From the NCBI GenBank assembly GCA_013042165.1, contig JABDQT010000296.1:1-8125 (forward strand): a stretch of DNA of 8,125 bases. The letters are read 5' to 3'. Each line of letters begins with the position of its first letter. The first letter of the stretch is position 1. Positions 1-6,380 of the stretch are shown here, piece after piece. The translations under genes and the position numbers were made by a program. Origin of the DNA: Kiritimatiellales bacterium (GTDB lineage Bacteria; Verrucomicrobiota; Kiritimatiellia; Kiritimatiellales; Pontiellaceae). The notes under the pieces are model-generated. The model was not told the DNA's origin and ran no database searches. It was given only the letters and a program-made list of their open reading frames with translations.

Positions 1-510
1 GTCTACGCCGGCAAGGCTCATCCAAAGGATCAGCCCGGCAAGGAATTCGTCCAGCGCATCATCCAGGCCCGCGACGCACTGGCGCCGAAGATCAAGATGG
101 TTTATCTCATCAACTATGACTGGGAGCTTGGGCAGATGATGACCGCCGGAGTCGATCTCTGGCTTAACACGCCGCTGCCGCCGATGGAAGCCTCCGGCAC
201 CAGCGGCATGAAGGCCGCCATGAACGCTGTGCCCAGCCTGAGTATTCTCGACGGCTGGTGGATCGAAGGCTGCATCGAAGGGGTCACCGGGTGGGCCATC
301 GACGGCAGCAATACCGATACCACCGAAGAGCGCACACCGGCCGATGCAGCTTCGCTCTATCAGCAGCTCGAAAACGTGATTATTCCGCTGTTTTATGGCG
401 ATCGGGATCAGTTCCTCTGCATCATGCGCTCGGCAATCGCCCTCAATGGATCGTTTTTCAATACCCAGCGCATGGTGCTTCAATATGTCTCCGGCGCGTA
501 CTTTGGGTAA
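1..510 (+). CDS. glgP: alpha-glucan (glycogen) phosphorylase, C-terminal fragment
   Basis: This is the 3' end of a gene that begins before the window. Frame 1 is open from base 1 to TAA at 508-510, giving 169 residues. The enzyme releases glucose 1-phosphate from alpha-1,4-glucan with pyridoxal phosphate (PLP), in the cytoplasm. The fragment opens with the phosphorylase signature [14 protein letters not shown]. It then shows [13 protein letters not shown], in which the lysine codon at 211-213 corresponds to the PLP-binding lysine of the family (known for glycogen phosphorylases). The following [10 protein letters not shown] segment is typical of the shorter bacterial/archaeal form (GT35, GlgP/MalP-like). 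The remaining C-terminal helices look complete. The exchanger gene follows 33 bases later on the same strand and could be co-transcribed, although no functional link is evident. The family call is very secure; the exact glucan preference is not visible. Confidence 0.95.
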   Translation, partial: VYAGKAHPKDQPGKEFVQRIIQARDALAPKIKMVYLINYDWELGQMMTAGVDLWLNTPLPPMEASGTSGMKAAMNAVPSLSILDGWWIEGCIEGVTGWAIDGSNTDTTEERTPADAASLYQQLENVIIPLFYGDRDQFLCIMRSAIALNGSFFNTQRMVLQYVSGAYFG

Positions 511-519
511 GGTCATCTG

Positions 520-539
520 TTAACGGAGCCCGGCGTTAA
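520..539. repeat. perfect 6-bp dyad between glgP and the exchanger gene
   Basis: TTAACG (520-525) and CGTTAA (534-539) form a perfect inverted repeat around an 8-base centre, ending 4 bases before the exchanger ATG. The centre contains GGAG (525-528), the only ribosome-binding-site candidate for that gene, 15 bases from the start. It could be an operator or a small hairpin over the initiation region. No T-run follows, so it is not a convincing terminator. A 6-bp dyad can also arise by chance. Confidence 0.35.
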
Positions 540-543
540 TCCG

Positions 544-1515
544 ATGGAAACCCTGCAATTAATTTCAGGCCTGTTGATGCTGTTGCTCGGGGCTGAGGCA
601 CTGGTTCGCGGCGCCTCGAAGCTGGCCGCGGCCATCGGCATTTCGCCGCTGGTGATCGGCTTGACGGTGGTCGCATTCGGAACCAGCGCGCCGGAGATGG
701 CGGTCAGTACGGCCGCCAGCCTTGCCGGTCAGTCCGACATTGCAACGGGCAATGTGATCGGCAGCAACATTTTCAACATTTTGCTGATTCTGGGCCTTTC
801 GGCGGTAGTGACTCCACTGGCGGTTGCGCAGCGCCTGATCCGGCTCGATGTCCCGCTGATGATTGCCGTTTCAGTTTTGGTCTATCTCTTTTCACTGAAT
901 GGCACCATCAGCCGAATGGAGGGATGGGTCTTGTTATCGGGCATTGTGATCTACACGGCCGTTGCGATCCGCCAGAGCCGGAGGGAGAGCCATGAAATTA
1001 AGGAGGAATATGCCCGGGAGTATGCCGCCCGGGAACCGTTTGCTCCGAAATGCCTGCTCATGGATTCGGCACTGATCCTGGCGGGTCTGGGGCTGTTGCT
1101 GCTCGGCTCCAAATGGCTGGTCACCGGAGCGACGGCGATCGCGCAGCGTCTGGGCGTCAGTGATCTGGTCATTGGCCTGACCATCGTTGCGGCCGGAACC
1201 TCTCTGCCGGAACTGGCAACCTCTGTGGTGGCAAGCATTCGCGGGGAGCGCGAGATTGCCGTGGGCAACGTAGTCGGCAGCAATCTTTTCAACCTGCTGG
1301 CCGTACTGGGTTTGGCGGGCATGGTGTCGTCGGCGGGCATCGCCGTCACGCCCCAGGCCCTGCGGATCGATCTGCCGGTCATGCTGCTCGCATCAATCAT
1401 CTGCCTGCCGTTCTTTTTTACGGGGGGCCGCATTTCGCGGCGGGAAGGTATCCTGTTTTTGATCGGCTATATCGCCTACACCGCATGGCTCGTCCTGAGC
1501 GCGGTCCATGGCTGA
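544..1515 (+). CDS. CaCA-family Na+/Ca2+ exchanger (YrbG-like)
   Basis: This is a 323-residue membrane protein of the calcium/cation antiporter family, which exchanges Ca2+ (or K+) against Na+ or H+ across the inner membrane. The two inverted alpha repeats are clear. Alpha-1 (about residues 38-80) has GLTVVAFGTSAPE with Glu51, followed by GNVIGSNIFN. Alpha-2 (about 211-255) has GLTIVAAGTSLPE with Glu223, followed by GNVVGSNLFN. The two glutamates correspond to the ion-coordinating acids of the family. About ten hydrophobic segments are split by a charged cytoplasmic loop at about residues 142-170 (RQSRRESHEIKEEYAREY). The length matches bacterial members of 310-330 residues. The start at 544 directly precedes the first hydrophobic helix; the Shine-Dalgarno (SD) sequence is weak (GGAG at 525-528). 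The gene lies 33 bases after glgP and converges on the aldo/keto reductase gene. Ion specificity cannot be read from the sequence. Confidence 0.93.
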   Translation: METLQLISGLLMLLLGAEALVRGASKLAAAIGISPLVIGLTVVAFGTSAPEMAVSTAASLAGQSDIATGNVIGSNIFNILLILGLSAVVTPLAVAQRLIRLDVPLMIAVSVLVYLFSLNGTISRMEGWVLLSGIVIYTAVAIRQSRRESHEIKEEYAREYAAREPFAPKCLLMDSALILAGLGLLLLGSKWLVTGATAIAQRLGVSDLVIGLTIVAAGTSLPELATSVVASIRGEREIAVGNVVGSNLFNLLAVLGLAGMVSSAGIAVTPQALRIDLPVMLLASIICLPFFFTGGRISRREGILFLIGYIAYTAWLVLSAVHG

Positions 1516-1517
1516 TT

Positions 1518-1546
1518 TGATCGGCGGGCGCTAACTCGCCAGATCA
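1518..1546. terminator. hairpin between convergent genes, possible bidirectional terminator
   Basis: TGATC-GGCGGG (1518-1528) pairs with CTCGCC-A-GATCA (1535-1546). This gives 11 pairs including one G-T wobble and one bulged A, around the 6-base loop CGCTAA. It covers the 15-bp gap between the convergent stops (1515 plus, 1531 minus) and the last codons of the reductase. On the plus strand TTTT follows at 1554-1557, some distance from the stem. On the minus strand no T-run is obvious. Placement and stem support a terminator role; the weak T-runs lower confidence. Confidence 0.45.
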
Positions 1547-2475
1547 GCGGCGGTTTTCTCAAGACATGCCCGCACCTCTTCAGCCAGCGGCGGCATTTCG
1601 GCGGCGGCAATGGCGGAACGGTAGTCTTCGATGTTTTTGGCGCCCATGCAGATAGTATGGGCGGCAGGATGATCGAGAATCCAGCGGATGGCCGCCTGCG
1701 CCATTGTCATACCTCCCGGCAGACAGTCGGCCAGCACCGCGAACCGCGAATAATCTTCGGTCCTGCACCAGTCGGAGCGGTTGTCGTCGGATCGAAACTC
1801 GGGCTTGCGGCTGAAATATTTTCCGCTCAGGCGCCCCTGCGCCATGACCCCGCGCAGCTGCGTTCCGAGATTCTGGTTCTGTGCGATTTTCCAGATATCA
1901 GCATGTTCCTCGAGCAGGCTGGTCGCAAACTGGACAACTTCAACCGTGTCGTGCTCGACCATCTTTTCCAACAGTTCGATGTCATTCGTCGAGATGCCGT
2001 ACGCACGGATTTTGCCCTGTGCTTTAGCCGTCGCGAGCACTTCGCGCCCGGCATCGAGGTCTCCGGCTTCTGGCGCGCAGTGGTAGAGATAAACATCGAT
2101 GCGGTCCGTGCCCAAGCGCTTCAGCGATCCTTCGAGACTCGGCATGATGGTTCCCGGGCTGGAGTCATCCTCGCGTGTGCCGCGGGATCCTACGCGGTAA
2201 CCAAACTTGGTCGAGATCACCCACCGATCCCGGTGGCCCTTGAGCGCTTCGCCCACCCGCCGCTCGGACTCGCCTGCGCTGTATTGCTCCGCCGTATCGA
2301 TGGCGTTGACGCCCAGGTCGCCCAGCTCGCGAATCATGCGGATCACGTTTTCCCGCCCCGGATCAGGATGGCCATCCGGCTTGCCGTCAAAAAACAAAGG
2401 GCCGCCCAGCTGCCACGCACCGATCGTGATAGGACTGACCTGGATTCCAGTGTCACCGAGTTTGTTGAGAATCAT
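1531..2475 (-). CDS. aldo/keto reductase
   Basis: This 314-residue cytoplasmic NADPH-dependent oxidoreductase belongs to the aldo/keto reductase (AKR) superfamily, which has a TIM barrel and reduces aldehydes or ketones. It begins with the family opening LGDTGIQVSPITIGAWQLGG. The catalytic tetrad is intact: Asp60 (AIDTAEQY), Tyr65, Lys90 (VISTKFGYR) and His132 (DVYLYHCAPE). The C-terminal part carries a typical cofactor-binding end (AIRWILDHPAAHTICMGAKN). The length fits the family. The start has an AGG about 10 bases upstream (rc of 2485-2487 region, sequence ATAAGGTTCTTTC before ATG). It lies 35 bases downstream of the SDR gene on the same strand, so the two probably form one transcript. 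The substrate is unknown; it resembles the general YajO/Tas-like or L-glyceraldehyde 3-phosphate reductase-like group, and I would not choose among these. Confidence 0.93.
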   Translation of the reverse strand: MILNKLGDTGIQVSPITIGAWQLGGPLFFDGKPDGHPDPGRENVIRMIRELGDLGVNAIDTAEQYSAGESERRVGEALKGHRDRWVISTKFGYRVGSRGTREDDSSPGTIMPSLEGSLKRLGTDRIDVYLYHCAPEAGDLDAGREVLATAKAQGKIRAYGISTNDIELLEKMVEHDTVEVVQFATSLLEEHADIWKIAQNQNLGTQLRGVMAQGRLSGKYFSRKPEFRSDDNRSDWCRTEDYSRFAVLADCLPGGMTMAQAAIRWILDHPAAHTICMGAKNIEDYRSAIAAAEMPPLAEEVRACLEKTAADLAS

Positions 2476-2510
2476 GAAAGAACCTTATGTTTGCGTATTG
2501 CGAAATGGTA

Positions 2511-3302
2511 TCACCACACCGTCGAAACCGATCCGCCGTCGACGGCGATGGTCTGGCCGGTGATATAGCTGGCGGCATCGGAGAGCAGGAAGGCGCCGAA
2601 CCGGCCGAATTCCTCGATGGTGCCGTAGCGGCCGAGCGGAATGCCCAGCTCATTTGCGGCCCGGACCTCTTCCACAGGAACTCCCTTGGCATCGGCATGT
2701 AAAGAGTCGAGCGATTCGACCCGGTCGGTGTCGATCCGCCCGGGCATCAGATTGTTCACGCGGATGTTTTCGGGCGCGAGCTGTCGTGAAAGACTTTTGG
2801 CCAGACTGGTGACGCCGGAACGCATGACGTTTGAGAGCAGCAGGAAGTCGATCGGCTCCTTGACCGAGCAGGAGGTGATGGTGAGGATTGAACCTCTTCC
2901 GTTTTCGCGCATGGATGGCAGCACCGCGCGGATCATGCGGACGGCACTCATGAGGGTCAGTTCGAAGGCAGCCTGCCAGTCGGAGTCGGCAAAATCGTCA
3001 AATTTTCCTGCGGGCGGGCCACCGGCATTGACCACCAGCATGTCGACATTCCCAAATGCGGCCATCGTATTGTCCAGCCACTGGGTAATGGAATCCGGAT
3101 CGGCGGCATCGAGCACATTGGCCAGCACCTCCGTGCCGGTCTCTTCCGCGAGCAGATCGGCCACTTCAAATACTTCGGACTCGGTGCGGCTGCCGATGGA
3201 GACGCGCACGCCTTCGCGCGCCAGCTCCCGGGCAATGCCAAAGCCCAAACCCTTGCTCGAAGCCGCCACCATGGCAACCCGATCCCTGATGCCCAGTTCC
3301 AT
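2511..3302 (-). CDS. atypical SDR-family protein with substituted catalytic residues
   Basis: This is a 263-residue short-chain dehydrogenase/reductase (SDR) with a Rossmann fold, probably cytoplasmic. The start at 3302 begins MELGIRDRVAMV, directly before the first beta strand; the reading frame stays open far upstream, but that part is only antisense to bioF. The nucleotide-binding loop is AASSKGLGFGIA (residues 13-24), lacking the usual initial Thr-Gly. The NAGG motif (92-95) is present, as is a Ser at the usual catalytic position (Ser144, TITSCS). Thirteen residues on, where Tyr of YxxxK should stand, is Ser157, and the Lys position is Arg161 (SNVMR). A C-terminal ITGQTIAVDGG block is normal. 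This resembles the known beta-ketoacyl-ACP-reductase-like SDR subgroup that lacks the standard tetrad, so it may be a reductase using another mechanism or a non-catalytic protein. It is the first gene of the SDR-AKR unit, divergent from bioF. Confidence 0.9.
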   Translation of the reverse strand: MELGIRDRVAMVAASSKGLGFGIARELAREGVRVSIGSRTESEVFEVADLLAEETGTEVLANVLDAADPDSITQWLDNTMAAFGNVDMLVVNAGGPPAGKFDDFADSDWQAAFELTLMSAVRMIRAVLPSMRENGRGSILTITSCSVKEPIDFLLLSNVMRSGVTSLAKSLSRQLAPENIRVNNLMPGRIDTDRVESLDSLHADAKGVPVEEVRAANELGIPLGRYGTIEEFGRFGAFLLSDAASYITGQTIAVDGGSVSTVW

Positions 3303-3309
3303 AAACCCG

Positions 3310-3337
3310 ACTCTAGCCGCATTTGATCGGTTGTCAA
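3310..3337 (-). promoter_or_regulatory. sigma70-like promoter for the SDR-AKR unit
   Basis: On the minus strand TTGACA (3337-3332, a perfect -35) is followed after 16 bases by TAGAGT (3315-3310, 4 of 6 matches to TATAAT). Only 7 bases separate the -10 from the SDR ATG at 3302, so transcription would begin at or next to the start codon and give a leaderless mRNA. This agrees with the absence of an SD sequence before that ATG. It lies in the divergent spacer with bioF. No equally good promoter for bioF is visible on the plus strand. Confidence 0.45.
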
Positions 3338-3380
3338 AGCGTTGTTGCATCGATCCGTGGACTTCGACAAAGTGACGGCC

Positions 3381-4544
3381 ATGCGTGAAGACTGGATACA
3401 ACCGATACTCGACGAGAGACAGGCCCAGGGGCTGGATCGGCAGGCCCGCGTCTATCCCGAAGCCGGCGGCATCATCAAGATTAACGGCACGGAGCTGCTC
3501 AATTTTTCCAGCAACGATTATCTCGACCTGACCCGTCACCCGCATGTGATGGACCGCGCGCGCGAGGCGCTGGATCAATACGGCACCGGCTCGGGCGCCT
3601 CGCGGCTTGTGACCGGAACCCTGCCGATCCACGAGGAACTTGAAGCCCGCATTGCCAAGGAGAAGGGATACCCCGCCGCGCTGGTTTTTGGCTCGGGCTA
3701 CATGGCCAACGCCGGAACCATCCCGGTGCTGGCGGGACGCGGAGACCTGATCTTTGCCGACAAGCTGGTGCACGCCAGCATGATCGACGCCTGTAAGCTG
3801 GGCGATGCCAAACTTGTCCGCTTTGCGCACAACGATCCCGACGCACTGGAACAGCGGCTGGAGCAGCATGCGAATGCTGAAGGCCGTAAACTGATCATCA
3901 CTGAATCGGTCTTCAGCATGGACGGGGATCTGGCCCCGCTGCCCAAAATCGCCGCACTCGCCGAAGAGCACGGGGCGATGCTGATGGTCGATGAAGCACA
4001 TGCCTCCGGCACGTTCGGGCCGAACGGCGCGGGGCTGATCCGCGAACACGGTCTGGAAGGATCGATCACGGTTTCCATGGGCACGATGAGCAAGGCGATG
4101 GCGGGCTATGGAGGCTTCGTGGCCTGCTCCGAAAATCTGCGTAGGCTGCTGATCAACTCCGCTCGCGCCTTCATCTACACCACCGCCCCGCCGCCGGCGA
4201 TCATCGGCGCCGCACTCGGCGCGCTGGATGTGCTGGAGGCCTCTCCACGGCTGGGCAACATCCTGCAGGCCAACGCCGACTATTTCCGATCGCTGCTCCG
4301 GGAAGCCGGACTCGATACGCTGCAAAGCCAAAGCCAGATTATCCCGATCGTCATCGGCGAGAATGAAAGGGCAGTCGCGATTTCGGCCAGGCTTCGGGAA
4401 CAGGGCATCATTGCCGCGGCCATCCGCCCGCCGACCGTGCCCGCCGGCTCGGCGCGCCTGCGCATCTCGGTCACCCTCGCCCATCTGGTTGATGACCTCG
4501 AACGTACCGCCAAACTCATCATCGCCGCCGCTCAGGCGGATTAA
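3381..4544 (+). CDS. bioF: 8-amino-7-oxononanoate synthase
   Basis: BioF condenses pimeloyl-ACP (or -CoA) with L-alanine, releasing CO2, to make 8-amino-7-oxononanoate in biotin synthesis; it is a cytoplasmic PLP enzyme. The ATG at 3381 gives 387 residues, close to the E. coli protein (384), and begins MREDWIQPILDERQAQG, a normal N-terminus. An upstream in-frame TTG at 3342 is possible but adds 13 unlike residues. Visible landmarks are NFSSNDYLDL (41-50), GSGASRLVTG, the acid/His pair in VDEAHASG (Asp204, His207) and the PLP lysine Lys238 in SMGTMSKAMAGYGGF. The positions match the family well. No SD is evident. The fold is shared with 2-amino-3-ketobutyrate CoA ligase, but the bioC and bioD neighbours decide for BioF. 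The TAA stop (4542-4544) overlaps the first base of the downstream repeat arm. Confidence 0.95.
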   Translation: MREDWIQPILDERQAQGLDRQARVYPEAGGIIKINGTELLNFSSNDYLDLTRHPHVMDRAREALDQYGTGSGASRLVTGTLPIHEELEARIAKEKGYPAALVFGSGYMANAGTIPVLAGRGDLIFADKLVHASMIDACKLGDAKLVRFAHNDPDALEQRLEQHANAEGRKLIITESVFSMDGDLAPLPKIAALAEEHGAMLMVDEAHASGTFGPNGAGLIREHGLEGSITVSMGTMSKAMAGYGGFVACSENLRRLLINSARAFIYTTAPPPAIIGAALGALDVLEASPRLGNILQANADYFRSLLREAGLDTLQSQSQIIPIVIGENERAVAISARLREQGIIAAAIRPPTVPAGSARLRISVTLAHLVDDLERTAKLIIAAAQAD

Positions 4545-4727
4545 CCACAAAGACAGAAAGGACTCGAAGAATCACAAAGCAAGAGAGGTCATGATCCTGT
4601 CAATGTAGACGCGACGCCCTCGTCGCGTTTCGGCTGAGCAGGAATGTAAAGCGACGAGGGCGTCGCTTCTACGCTTTCGCCGCTCCTGAAAACAAGTCGC
4701 ACTTCGTGCTCTTTGTGCCTTCGTGGT
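4544..4727. repeat. nested inverted-repeat element between bioF and the BioH-like gene
   Basis: The outer arms are 4544-4569 and 4702-4727. They are inverted copies matching at 20 of 26 positions, and both are built from short CACAAAG / CTTTGTG / CTTCGTG units spaced 8-9 bases apart. Inside them lies a stronger inverted repeat (separate entry). The element fills almost the whole 188-bp spacer: it starts on the last base of the bioF stop and ends 5 bases before the next ATG. There is no coding potential and no transposase, so it looks like a small non-autonomous dispersed repeat, or two repeats nested in each other. No target-site duplication can be recognised. Similar AC-rich CACAAAG repeats occur, in my general knowledge, in several PVC-group and other genomes; copy number here is unknown. 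Confidence 0.75.
4605..4672. repeat. 22-bp near-perfect inverted repeat with self-palindromic arms
   Basis: The left arm 4605-4626 and right arm 4651-4672 are reverse complements with one mismatch (GTAGAC versus GTAGAA next to the shared 16-mer GCGACGCCCTCGTCGC). The spacer is 24 bases and begins and ends with GTTT and AAA, which extend the pairing. Each arm is itself a dyad: GCGACG, CCCT, CGTCGC. The region can therefore form either one long stem or two small hairpins side by side. As RNA the long stem would be very stable and could terminate or stabilise the bioF transcript. There is no T-run directly after it. Confidence 0.8.
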
Positions 4728-4732
4728 AAAAT

Positions 4733-5389
4733 ATGAAACAGTCGGTATTGATCATTTCAGGGTGGGCGCATGGGCTGAATGCCATTCAGCCGCTGGGCGA
4801 TGCGCTGGCGGACCGCTTTGACGTCCAGCTGCGGACCGGCGCGGAGGTGCTGAGGGACCGGTGCATCCCCGAGACGGACTATATCGTCACCGGTTCGATG
4901 AGCGGGTTGCTGGCGATGGAGCTGTTGCCGGAGCACTGCAGAAAACTGGTGCTGATTTCCTCGACCGCCAAATTCTGCGCCGGCGAAGGCTATGCGTGCG
5001 GCACCCCCGAAAAGGTGCTGCGGCGCATGATCGTTCAGCTGAAGCGCAAGCCCGAGGCCGTACTTGAAGAGTTTTTCAGGAATGTGCATTTCCCGCACCG
5101 GCAAAACAGGCAAGGCATTGCGTTGAAGCACGAAAACACGGGCGAGCTCCTCGATGGGCTCGAATATCTGCTGGCGGCGGATGTGCGCGACAAGGTGCCC
5201 GCTCTCGAGATTCCCGTTCTGCTACTGCATGGAGCACAGGACCGGATCATTCCGCCTTCAGCCTCGGAGTGGCTGCATGCACATCTTCCCGATAGCCGTC
5301 TTAGAATTTTCGATCAGCACGGGCACGCCCTGCCCGCACACTGTTTTACTCCGGTGATGTCTGAGCTGCAGGCTTTCCTTGAGCAGTAA
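4733..5389 (+). CDS. bioH: BioH-like alpha/beta hydrolase, probable pimeloyl-ACP methyl ester esterase
   Basis: This 218-residue cytoplasmic alpha/beta-hydrolase is somewhat shorter than E. coli BioH (256). By context it should hydrolyse pimeloyl-ACP methyl ester, the step between BioC and BioF. It starts MKQSVLIISGWAHG, an oxyanion-loop GW segment like that of BioH. The nucleophile is probably Ser55 in TGSMSG. Aligning the following GLLA with the GLVA of BioH puts Ser55 at the catalytic site, which makes the elbow T-G-S-M-S instead of GxSxG. The acid is probably Asp170 (LLLHGAQDRIIPP) and the base His198 (DQHGHALP). The cap region (about residues 80-150) is small and basic (LKRKPEAVLEEFFRNVHF). 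No SD precedes the ATG; the repeat arm ends 5 bases upstream. The last 44 bases overlap the mscS gene tail to tail. The fold is sure and the biotin role is inferred from neighbours; BioG- or BioK-type replacement esterases are alternatives by name only. Confidence 0.75.
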   Translation: MKQSVLIISGWAHGLNAIQPLGDALADRFDVQLRTGAEVLRDRCIPETDYIVTGSMSGLLAMELLPEHCRKLVLISSTAKFCAGEGYACGTPEKVLRRMIVQLKRKPEAVLEEFFRNVHFPHRQNRQGIALKHENTGELLDGLEYLLAADVRDKVPALEIPVLLLHGAQDRIIPPSASEWLHAHLPDSRLRIFDQHGHALPAHCFTPVMSELQAFLEQ

Positions 5390-6254
5390 AGAAGCGCGTG
5401 GTGGGGTATGCGAGATCGATCTGCGGCTCCCTGGCAAAGGCGTCGAGAATGTCCTCCCACATTTTCTGCTCCGTGCCGCGGCGCTGGCGCGGGTCGACAA
5501 GGTAGCGGATGGTGAGCATGACGCCGCTATCCTTGACGGAGGTGTAGACCGTCGGCGTGAGTTTTCCCGCCACGATCAGATATTTGCGGGCGGCGCGGCG
5601 AATCTGGGTCTGGGCACCCTGCGAGAGGTATTCGGCGTTTTCCTTTCCGATGGCCAGCAGAAGCTCCTTGGCCTTTTTCCAGTCGCTTTCAAAGGTGATC
5701 AGCACAGGGATTTCATTCCAGATATATTCAAACCCGATATGTGAGTTGGCGAGCGGCTCCTTGAGGGCAATGCTGTTGGGCACATGGATGATGCGGCCGG
5801 TGCTCTGGTCAGCGTCGACCCAGTTTCCGACCTCGACGATGCTGAACTGGAACAGGCGAATATCAATTACATCGCCCTGCACGCTGCCGATCTCGACCCG
5901 GTCGCCCACCCCGAACGGCTTGCGCGCCGAGATGAAGAAAAAGCCGGCCATGTTGGCGATGGTATCGTGCAGCGCCACGGCCAGACCCGCACTGGCCAGA
6001 CCAAGAAAGGTGCCGAGCGAACCCATGCCCTTGAACCAGATCGAACCGATGACCACAATAAGGATAATCGTGTAGGCGTAGGTGATGGTTTTTCGGGCAT
6101 GATAACGGCGCTTGTCGTCTTCGACTTTACGGTTTACCACCTTGGCGGTAAGCGCTCTGAAGAGAAAAAGGAACAGAAACGCCGTCAACGTGTAGATCAG
6201 CTTTTGAGCCAGCGTTTCAGAGATATTCAGCAGTTCGGCAAGTTGCTCAATCAT
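5346..6254 (-). CDS. mscS: MscS-family mechanosensitive channel
   Basis: This 302-residue inner-membrane channel protein belongs to the small-conductance mechanosensitive family, which releases solutes on hypo-osmotic shock. The start at 6254 (MIEQLAELLNIS) is preferred over an upstream in-frame ATG at 6341 because an AGGGG lies about 7 bases before it and the extra 29 residues are not membrane-like. TM1 is about 19-36, TM2 about 57-75, and the pore-lining TM3 about 80-108 (LGLASAGLAVALHDTIANMAG) runs into KPFGVGDRVEIG, the family signature. The beta domain follows (VIDIRLFQF, IIHVPNSIALKEPLANS), then the alpha/beta C-terminal domain. The length is near E. coli MscS (286). It lies on the opposite strand inside the biotin locus, overlaps the hydrolase gene by 44 bases at the 3' ends, and diverges from bioC. 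The family is certain; gating behaviour is not visible. Confidence 0.93.
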   Translation of the reverse strand: MIEQLAELLNISETLAQKLIYTLTAFLFLFLFRALTAKVVNRKVEDDKRRYHARKTITYAYTIILIVVIGSIWFKGMGSLGTFLGLASAGLAVALHDTIANMAGFFFISARKPFGVGDRVEIGSVQGDVIDIRLFQFSIVEVGNWVDADQSTGRIIHVPNSIALKEPLANSHIGFEYIWNEIPVLITFESDWKKAKELLLAIGKENAEYLSQGAQTQIRRAARKYLIVAGKLTPTVYTSVKDSGVMLTIRYLVDPRQRRGTEQKMWEDILDAFAREPQIDLAYPTTRFFTAQGKPAAQTSPE

Positions 6255-6369
6255 GGAAGCCCCTATCGTTTGCCGGACATCATGCGCTTTCGGGATTATC
6301 GACGCAAGCAAGGGATTGCAATGGAACGCGAAATCCCGCAATCTCCGGCCCGAATTTTGGGAAACCCTG
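6255..6369. promoter_or_regulatory. mscS/bioC divergent spacer with competing hairpins
   Basis: This 115-bp spacer must hold the promoters of both divergent genes. On the plus strand GGGATT occurs twice (6292-6297 and 6312-6317), and AATCCC (6332-6337) can pair with either. The first choice extends to CGGGATT-A-TCG (6291-6301) with CGAAATCCCG (6329-6338), 10 pairs with one bulge. The second would bury an SD-like AAGGGA (6310-6315). Promoter candidates are weak: plus strand TTGCCG (6270-6275), 18 bases, GATTAT (6294-6299); minus strand GATAAT (6300-6295) preceded at 15 bases by TTGCAA. The bioC start itself has GGGA (6359-6362) 7 bases upstream. I see no BirA- or BioR-type operator here. Confidence 0.35.
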
Positions 6370-6380
6370 ATGATTGGTAA
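6321..6380 (+). CDS. possible 19-codon upstream reading frame overlapping the bioC start
   Basis: ATG at 6321 has a good SD, AAGGGA at 6310-6315 with 5-base spacing, better than that of bioC itself. The frame runs 19 codons (MEREIPQSPARILGNPDDW) and stops with TAA at 6378-6380, overlapping the bioC ATG at 6370 in another frame. That arrangement would allow translational coupling. The peptide has no recognisable family and no run of a regulatory amino acid. It could equally be a chance frame in a GC-rich spacer. Confidence 0.22.
   Translation: MEREIPQSPARILGNPDDW

Noticed and set aside
1657..2568. Plus-strand frame of about 300 codons antisense to the aldo/keto reductase
   Set aside because: No recognisable domain, while the opposite strand has an intact AKR with all four catalytic residues.
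3342..3380. TTG at 3342 as the bioF start
   Set aside because: The 13 added residues are unlike other BioF N-termini, and ATG 3381 gives the family length and catalytic residue numbering.
3303..4550. Minus-strand extension of the SDR frame, stop-free for about 416 codons across bioF
   Set aside because: It is antisense to a fully recognisable bioF, its translation shows no family, and the SDR has a natural start at 3302. High GC produces such open antisense frames.
4724..4732. TGGTAAAAT as an extended -10 for the hydrolase gene
   Set aside because: It abuts the ATG directly, so transcription would begin inside the coding region and miss the start codon.
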